DNA of 64,000 nucleotides from Pseudocercospora fijiensis CIRAD86. Its lineage: Eukaryota > Ascomycota > Dothideomycetes > Mycosphaerellales > Mycosphaerellaceae. Every line of letters starts with the position of its first letter. The stretch's first letter is position 1. Positions 57,060 to 64,000 of the stretch are shown here, piece by piece. The notes below the pieces were generated by a model. It saw only the letters and a list, made by a program, of their open reading frames with translations, ran no database searches and was not told where the DNA came from. The position numbers and the translations under genes are program-made. Location of the stretch: positions 3,115,198-3,179,197 of the forward strand of contig NW_006921534.1 of the NCBI RefSeq assembly GCF_000340215.1, written 5' to 3'.

Positions 57060-57898
57060 GTAATAAATATTATATATTGTTGTTGTGTTCTAATAGTTGT
57101 ATACAAGCTAGAAATGCTAAAGGGGATACGGCTTTACTAACTCCGAGCGAAGCCGAGCGAAGCCGAGTAGAAGCCGATCGAGTTTAAGGCGACGAGATCT
57201 CCTTAATACTACGCCGGCGGTAGTCGAAATTAGTATGCGATAACAGAGGGTTTGTCTTAGCACGACTTTGTCTAATAAATTGGTAAGCGTTTGCTTGTCT
57301 AGCGAACCGCCGAGTATATAAGGTAGACCTACGAATACCGGATATATTTTAATCGGAGATTCGATTAATATCGGTACCTAGAGGCCTAAAACTACGCTTT
57401 CGTATACGATACTATATTAACCTGTTCTATAGCATATTAAAGGAATAGACCGAATGTCTCGTATGCCTTTACGAGGTCTATATTGCGCCTAATCTATGCC
57501 TTAAGCGAGTTAAAGGACATCTCGATAGGATTGAAGTCTAGTAAGTATAGCGGCAAGTAACGTAGGTAAATGCTAAAGCTATTATATAGGTCTTAAACGC
57601 GTAGAGTATAGTATATCGAGGCATTGTCTATTGCGAGAAACATGCCCCTTTCTAGTCGAGGTAGTATAAACAACTCTAGCTAGTCTTCGAAGTCTACGGC
57701 TTTAATAGAGCCTTAGTAGATAAGGTAATCGTCTAGATAACCCTTACTTGTTATAGCAGGTAGTATAGACTATCTCTTTAACCTCTTCGAGCCGCCGATA
57801 TCTTTATAAGGAGTATTAACTTTAGAATAGCTATATTTCCGCTATCTAGTACGCTCGTTTAAACTAGACTCGTCGACATAGTAGATACGACCTATTAG
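57060..57898 (-). mobile_element. Tc1/mariner element fragment cut by element D
   Basis: The C-terminal two thirds of a Tc1/mariner transposase is present on the minus strand. The rest should lie beyond element D, outside the window. I could not fix its terminal inverted repeat with confidence. Confidence 0.75.
57110..57898 (-). pseudogene. Tc1/mariner DDE transposase, truncated
   Basis: Read on the minus strand from 57898: VYYVDESSLNER (first Asp), YKDIGGSKRLKRQSILPAIT, AVDFEDQLELFILPRLERG, then FLAIDNASIYYTLRV with the second Asp (His now Tyr) and FNPIEMSFNSLKAQIRRN with the catalytic Glu. Counting gives 34 residues between second Asp and Glu, the DD34E spacing of Tc1-type enzymes. The N-terminal DNA-binding part is missing because element D inserted at 57899. 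TAG breaks occur mostly in the C-terminal part. Confidence 0.9.
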
Positions 57899-58617
57899 TG
57901 TAAGGGTTAGTAGCTAAGCAGTGAGAATGTGCACGAAACTTTAAACTAAACTGAAGGGAGCACTAAATCAATATAGCTGCTATCTGTATAAGACGAACTG
58001 CGAAGAAAGGAAGAAGGGTGCCTTAGAGGGAGAGCCCCTTCCTTAGTATTCCGCCCTACGGCCGTCTAGCGCGTCCGACGCGTAAGCGTAAGCACGCATA
58101 TCCTACTTGTCCGCTATCTCGCAGCGCCTTTGTCTCCTAGCCAACTAGCGTAGCGCGCGTACGCGAACTCGTTTAACCGCTCTTAAGCAAATATGTTTCT
58201 CCTAGCTCTTCCCTACCTTCCGGTTCCTTCTTACTACTCGGATCTGTCCTACGACTCTGTATATCTCGCTTACTGTCGTCCGTATATACGTGCGCGTAGT
58301 TTGGTGCAGTCCCGTCGTTCGTGTATTAATGTATAACGTATTGTTCTGCTATATACGGCCTCCGCGGGAGTCCCTAAGATGTTACGTTATGCGGCTAAGT
58401 AGGCGACCTAGGCGTACTAGGCGTACTAGGCGTACTAGGCGTACTAGGCGTACTAGGCGTACTAGGCGTACTAGGCGTACTAGGCGACCTAGGCTAACTA
58501 GGCGACCTGCTTCGCTAGGGGCCCCTACTGCTAAGGCAACTCAAATCCGACATCACTTTATAGTATAGCGGCTAGCTTATAGGACTTGTCGGTGCTTTCT
58601 AGGCAGCTACTATAACA
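57899..58617 (-). repeat. Element D 3' LTR (719 bp)
   Basis: Starts TGTAAGGGTTAG and ends CTACTATAACA, followed by GTAGCCCCCCCC, which on the minus strand is the polypurine tract. The first 78 bases match 63923-64000 with five differences, all at CpA/TpG, where this copy keeps the unmutated base. It is one of the least mutated stretches in the window. Confidence 0.8.
58404..58506. repeat. 9-bp tandem repeat in the element D LTR
   Basis: About nine copies of GTACTAGGC flanked by two GACCTAGGC variants. It keeps a reading frame open by periodicity only; it is inside the LTR and not coding. Confidence 0.9.
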
Positions 58618-58639
58618 GTAGCCCCCCCCTCGTTCTGCG

Positions 58640-61600
58640 CGGAGTTCCTACGACGCTAAAGGAGGTCCGTATATAATAGGTGCTAGTGTTCTTGTCCTAG
58701 TTCGGGTCGGAGACCTTAATCTAAATTCTATTCGTACGCTTCTCGGAGAAAATGTTCCGGGACAGCTCCTTCTATTGTCGTATAGTCGGTATAGTCTCGT
58801 AGGAATTCCTCGATTGCTTCGCGGGCGAAGATAATATAGCGTAGAGGTTCCTAGGTCGTGTCCTCGTCTAAGTACCCCTCCTATTATACCTCTCCCTACG
58901 GCCCGGGAGGGTTAAGATTTCCGAAATTTGTGTTACTAAAGCTCTATCCGATAATCGCCCGTACTGTACCTAAGGCAGATTCTAGCTCGTCTTCGGCCTA
59001 ATCGGTAGCCTCGGTAGCTTCCGGTATCGGCGGGATGTCTTCGGGGTCCGCGACTTCTCCGGCGGTTCTTAGGTTAACAACGTGTTTAACCGGGTAAATG
59101 TTAAGATTTTCTAGGAGATCTAGTTCGTATACGTATATGCCGATTTTCTTTATAATTCGGAAGGGTCCTAGATTTTTCTAGTCGAGCTTTTTCGAAGGTC
59201 GGTTAGTTCTAATATATCGTAAGTCGAGGTAGACGTAATCTCCGACTTAGTAATCTAGCGCGGCGCGTCTACGCTAATTAGTATAGTGCTCGTACACTTC
59301 TTAGGCATACCTTATCTCGTCCTAGAGCTCTTAGTAGGTCTAGGCTATTTAAAGAGCGAAGGCATCGGCGTCTCTTTCCGGATCGTTTGCCGGGGGCTCT
59401 AGTTCGATCTCTATCGGTTCTATACCGGTTCGAGGGTAAAATCTAGTAGAGGCGTAGAACGGCGTAGTCTAAGTTGTAGCCGACTCCCAATTGTTAATAG
59501 CAAATTCAATAGAAGGCGTCAATCTTAGCTAGTCGTTTTAGTAGTAATTGTAGAAGCACCTAATAATTTGCTCGATCTGCGCGTTAGCCCGTTCGGTTTG
59601 CCCGTCGGTCTGCGGGTAGTAAGCCGTTGAAAGGCGCGCTTGAATTTTTAATCGTTCGTAGAGGCGCTTCTAGAAACGGGCAACGAAATTCGGGCCGCGA
59701 TTAGATACAATTAATTCAGGTAGGCCTATATCTTTCTATACGTCCCGGTAGAAGACCTAAGCCGTATTCTTTGCGGTTAGGCTACGGGCATTTAATACCT
59801 TCTTACGTTTCGTAAGGCGGCAAACTACGACTAGCATATTTTGAAACTAGAGGCCGTTAAAATCGGATCCTTTCGGTAGGCCTATAATAAAATCTATTGA
59901 AATGTATTGCTATAGTCGTAGAGGGACTTTAAGAGGTTTTAGCAGCCCTTGCGGCTTACGCGTGTCTGCTTTCGCTCTACGGTATACTACGTAGTTCTTA
60001 ACGAATCGGTCGATATCCCGGTATAGATTAGGCTAGTAGTACTACTTCCGGAGCTAAGATAATATCTTAGCTCGACCGGGATGTACTATTCCGAGAGGGT
60101 TATAAGCGGAACGTATAATCTAGTCGCGTAAATCTTCGAAATCCGGGACGTAGAGGGCATCTCTAAATGTTGTATAGGGTGCTCGCGGTAGAGTTCTACG
60201 GAGCTCGTACTCCGAGAGAGAAATATTCTCGTATAACCTCTCCTCGTTCTATAAAGCTTGAATTAGACCTTTAGTAAAAGCGTCTTCGGCATATGCTATC
60301 GTAAGCTGCTATTCGAGCTAGGTAGGTTCGAGGAGGTCCTATGCTTCCTCTTCGCTTTCCTAGTCGCTATCTAAGCTTTCTAAACTCGTATCTTCGTCGT
60401 CCGAGCTATCGTCGTCTCCGAGAAAGGCGGGAGCGGCTATTAGTACAAAGGATGCTACGAGAGGCTCTAGGCCGGTAAAGTCGTCTCCGAGGAGCTCGTA
60501 CAGTTCCTAGCTAAGGTTATACTCCTTAAGGATAGACTGTTCTTTACGCTACGGACCTCGATCTAAAGGCGAGTCTCCGTTGCGCCTCGTAAGTACGTCG
60601 GCCTATAAGTTTGCTTTGCCGGGCGTATACTAAATAACGAAGTTAAACCGGGAAAGAAACTTACTCTAGCGTACCTGCCTACGGCTAAGGATTTTGCTCT
60701 TAAGAAAGTAGATAAGGTTCTTATAATCCGAGCTAACCTAGATCGGTAACTTAGAACCTTCGAGTTCCGGACGCTATTCTTCGAAAGCCTTAACGATTGC
60801 GAGGAGCTCCTTGTCGTAGATATCGTAATTGCATTCCGCGGAGGACATTTTCTTAGAGAGGTAGGCTACGGGTAGCTACGCATCTTCCGGGGTCGTTCGT
60901 TAAAGGAGAACGGCGCTAGTTATACCGTCGGAAGCATCGGTTTCTAAGCGCGTTTCTTTATCGAAGTCGAAGTACTATAGGATCGGTACGGTCGTAAAAC
61001 TTTACCGTAACTAGTCGAAGGCTTCTTAATAGGCCGGTAACTATTCAAATTTGACGTCTTTCCGCGTAAGTGCCGTAAGTAAACGGGCGATTCCGCTGAA
61101 ATTCCGTATAAATCTCCGGTAGAAGTTAGCAAAACCGAGGAAGCCCTAGACTTCTTTTACGTTTCGTAGCACTCCCTAGTTTAGAACGGCTTCGATCTTG
61201 CCGGGATCTATTCGAATACCTTCTAAAGAGACAATAAGGCCGAGGAATTTCACCTCTTGCTTATAGAATTCGTACTTGTCGATGTCGATATATAGTCTAG
61301 CTTCTACGAGTTTCTCGAGTACCTTTTCGATGTGTTCGTAGTGTTCCGCTTTCGTTTTGCTATAAATTAGGATGTCGTCTATATACGCTAAGACGAAGGC
61401 GTCTAGGAATTCTTTAAGCGTATCGTTAATATATGATTAGAACGTACTAGGTCCGTTACAGAGCCCGAACGGCAAGACTAGGTATTCAAAAAGGCCGTAA
61501 CGGGTCCGGAAGGCTATTAACTATTCGTCTCCCTCGGTAATACGGATCGCGTTAAAGGCGGCGATTACGTCGAGCTTAGTAAACTAGCGAGCCTTCGAAA

Positions 61601-62480
61601 GGCGTTCGAGCGTTTCGTTTACGAGAGGGATTAGGTAGCGGTTCTTTTTCGTTAACGCGTTAAGGCCCCGGTAGTCTACGTAGAAACGGAGACCTCCGCT
61701 AGGTTTCCGGGCAAACATAACTAGTACGGCTACTTCGGAGGAACTAGGGCGGATAAAGCCCTTTTATAGGTTGTCTTTAAGGTATTTCTTTAGTACGAGG
61801 AGCTCGTCTCGAGATATCGAGTAGAGAGGGCCGTACGGCGGCGGCTTACCGTCGATTAGCTCGATTTTATAGTCGACACCTAGCCGGTACGGTAGCAGAA
61901 TATCGGCGTTCTTCTTCGAAAACTAGTAGAGTCGGTGCTAATACTCCTTCGGTAGTTTCGTTCTTAGATCCGTTAGTTCTTCGTCGAACTTTCGGATAGC
62001 CTTCTCGATATCCTATATTGTTATAGCGAAGATCTAAGTGCGTTTATCGCGGGCAAGACGCGAGAAGGTAGCCGCGCTAATAGCGAATACAGTACGATCT
62101 CGGGGAGTATCGGAGGTAGAACTAGATTCGTTAAAGCAGTGCTTAGCGTAATGCTTGCTCGTAAAGGATAGAGATTCGGAGGCCTAGTCGATAACCGGGT
62201 TATGCTTTTTAAGCTAAGGAAGACTAAGAATAACGGGGTAAGTCTTCGGGAGTTTCGTAAGGAAAAACATAATATGTTCGGTATACGGGCCGATAGTAAT
62301 AGATAAGTAGCAGATCTAGGTTACCTTGCCGGCGGCCGCGGTCGTACCGTTAAACATTTCCAACTCCCGAGCGTACGTAAGGTCTTAGAACGTTAAGCCG
62401 AGCTCTCTCGCATAGTCGTAATCTATAAACGAGTAGCCGGTTGCGCCGTTGTTAATAAGAGCTACAGTTTTTAATGATTT
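58640..62480 (-). pseudogene. Element D pol: protease, RT, RNase H, integrase, chromodomain-like end
   Basis: The minus strand begins with a protease whose ALIDNGATG site reads ALINNGATG (about 62450). RT has [43 protein letters not shown] and an intact YIDDILIYSKTKAEHYEHI (61370-61400). RNase [27 protein letters not shown]. Integrase: GIVHPGRAKI, GLPKGSDFNGL, STAYYPQTDGQTERANAQIE, then the GRF-like GPFRIIKKIGIYVYELDL and a chromodomain remnant EGYLDEDTT.EPLRYIIF with AREAIEEFL. Many segments keep long open runs, so it is less decayed than A to C. TAG stops remain. Confidence 0.92.
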
Positions 62481-62519
62481 CTTTTAATTTCCTATTAACG
62501 TTTCTACTACGAAAGGCTA

Positions 62520-63880
62520 GTAGACTAACTCTTTCTCTATAGCCGAGCTAGAGAAAGGGAAGGTAGTAGCAGATACTCTTAGTTTTAGAACGAATAAACC
62601 TTATAAGCGACTATATATAAGGTTCAAGCTTTTCCCTAGCCGCTCGGAGCAGCGCTAGCCGGTAAAGGCGTATCTAGAGTCGTAACATTCGCGGCGGCGA
62701 CTCGCTATATCGTTAGCGTATTTAGCCGGCCGACGAGAGACGGGTAGAGGCGAGCAATGTATCCTTTTACTCCGCAGTAGATATATTCTCCTACCGTACG
62801 GCGACGCTGCTTCTCTTCTTCCGAAAGCTTACTATTTACTAGGGGCGCGCGTAGACGGGCGCCGAGCGAGGCAGCGCTTAAATCTATCGGATCGGCGGCA
62901 GGCTAGGCGCCTAGCGGTATTAGGGCTATAGCCGGAGCTAGTACTAAAGCCGGCGTCTAAGCTGTCTATAACTTCGACGGTAGCGTAGCGAACGGCGACG
63001 TAAAGCGACCGGTATTCGTACGGGCGCCTCCGCGGTTAGCGATGATTTTCGCGAAGTTTCGAGTCGTATTGTCGATACGCGTAAGCAAGGCGTATAGTTC
63101 GGTAATGTTTAGATTCTCCGTATCCTTATCGCGGACTTATAGTATTATTTCTTCGCTAAGGCCGCGCACTAAGATCTACTTAGCGACGTCCGGGGGGTAT
63201 TCGGCGTACCTAATCTCGTATTAGAAGGCGGTATAGTACTCTTAGTAGGTCTTGTTTGCTTGCTTGAGTTTATCTAAGTTTAGGCGCGCAGTTTGCTTAC
63301 AGTCGGGGTCGCCGAAACTAGCGTCGAGGGCCTTCTAGATAGTAGCCGTTATAGTTGTTTCTACATTTTCTAAGAGGCTGCGGCAGGAATCGAGGGCGGA
63401 GCTACCGAGTAGAGAAAACATAAATCCGGTCTTTAAAGCTTTAGTCGGATAGTAGTCGGCGTTAGCGAGAAAGCGGATCTTAACCTATATCTTAAATTCT
63501 TCGTATACTTTACGCTTGCCGGTAAAGCGTTCGGGGTCGCTTAGCTTCTTACTCTTATTCGAAGTAGGTATAAATAGGTAAGAAGCGGGTGCCGCGGCGC
63601 CTAGGCGAGTAGAGGCGAGCTACGACTAGAGGCGGCCTACCTCGTCTTCTTTTTCCGCGATAGAAGCATTCGCGTCGCTAAGAGCCGTACTAAGGCTAGT
63701 ACGGGAGACCGAGAGGAAACGAGTAGTATCTTTATAAGCCTTAAGCAGGTTGACGAGTAGTTCCGGGTCGGTAGCGTAGGCGTAATCTAGCTGTTCGCGC
63801 GTAGCGGGGATTTCATTCTATACTAAGCTTGAAAAATCGGGTACGTCGTTAGGTCTTGTGTTTTGAATCTATTCGTTAGG
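62520..63880 (-). pseudogene. Element D gag with CCHC knuckle
   Basis: The minus strand reads LREQLDYAYATDPELLVNLL, a coiled-coil-like start, then KLSDPERFTGKRKVYEEFKI (the DPxxFTG pattern common in fungal gypsy capsids), GFMFSLLGSSALDS, KLKQANKTY.EYYTAF and ITELYALLTRIDN. Near 62760 is a zinc knuckle reading YIYCGVKGYIARLYPS, in which Cys and His positions have become Tyr. This is the usual capsid-nucleocapsid layout. Start approximate. Confidence 0.85.
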
Positions 63881-63922
63881 CGTGTCTATCTTAATAGAGG
63901 CGTTTTTTAAGGCAGTTCGTAA

Positions 63923-64000
63923 TATAAGGGTTAGTAGCTAAGCAGTAAGAATGTGCACGAAACTTTAAACTAAACTAAAGGGAGTACTAAATTAATATAG
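63923..64000 (-). repeat. Element D 5' LTR, first 78 bases
   Basis: Matches 57899-57976 with five CpA/TpG transitions; it starts TATAAGGG where the other copy has TGTAAGGG. The primer site is on the minus strand inside it (TTACGAACTGCC). Confidence 0.88.

Larger units (their letters stand above)
57899..64000 (-). mobile_element. Gypsy element D, 5' LTR cut by window end
   Basis: The left (3') LTR is 57899-58617; the right (5') LTR begins at 63923 and runs out of the window. Minus-strand order between them is gag, protease, RT, RNase H, integrase and a chromodomain-like end. It has no extra ORF, so it is a standard-size gypsy element. It inserted in the Tc1/mariner fragment. Confidence 0.9.

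Noticed and set aside
58290..58568. 92-aa Arg/Thr-rich plus-strand frame
   Set aside because: It lies within the D LTR and is kept open by a 9-bp tandem repeat.
1..64000. Reassigned genetic code, with TAG meaning Gln
   Set aside because: TAG also replaces Trp, and His/Cys of zinc fingers and catalytic motifs become Tyr. Repeat copies differ by CpA/TpG transitions in non-coding LTRs too. This is mutation, not a code change.
1..64000. tRNA or rRNA genes
   Set aside because: I noticed no stretch with a convincing tRNA cloverleaf or rRNA conserved core.

Overview
This window looks like a fully decayed, transposon-packed block from a filamentous ascomycete-type fungus. I see no intact gene. Long stretches in one frame read as clear protein but are broken by stops that are almost all TAG, sitting where Gln (CAG) or Trp (TGG) belongs; His and Cys often read as Tyr. 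Paired repeat copies differ by C-to-T or G-to-A changes at CpA/TpG. That is the footprint of repeat-induced point mutation (RIP). CpG is spared, so the sequence is not especially AT-rich. Short fungal-type introns (GTAAGT-like donor, CTAAY branch, TAG acceptor) also point to a fungus.

Layout. The backbone is a giant minus-strand Ty3/gypsy element 'C' (about 1544-52586, its 3' end not seen), cut open by later insertions: family A' (1-1543, plus strand, 3' part only); a 10.0-kb hAT DNA transposon (2454-12455, 8-bp target duplication CTTATTTA); a 638-bp MITE-like element (15595-16232); a 15.1-kb gypsy 'B' (20738-35839, 133-bp LTRs, duplication AGTAA); and a 12.3-kb gypsy 'A' (37693-49974, 279-bp LTRs, duplication GTAC). 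Splicing these out rejoins C as gag (49979-51184 plus 37692-36900), protease, RT/RNase H/integrase (20737-17241), then a long extra ORF (16745-12464 and 2445-1560) and a 114-bp 5' LTR (52473-52586). Right of C lie a divergent pair of unknown gene relics (52600-54950 minus, 55443-56970 plus), a Tc1/mariner transposase fragment (57110-57898, minus) and gypsy 'D' (57899 to beyond the end), inserted into the mariner.

Genes and interplay. Elements A, B, C and D each carry gag, protease, RT/RNase H and integrase on the minus strand. A, B and C also carry a long unrecognised ORF between pol and the 3' LTR. In element A every ORF is bordered by a GC-rich palindrome. The hAT element carries, besides a BED-finger hAT transposase, two different histone H3-fold genes (8340-8890 and 10489-11301). 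The second has two clear introns, and the first of these is filled with the same GCCGGC-cored short repeat that recurs through this element. A transposon carrying two H3/CENP-A-like histones is the most unusual content here.

Limits. All domain calls come from reading translations by eye with TAG treated as a mutated codon. Gene starts and ends inside the retroelements are approximate unless a terminal repeat fixes them.
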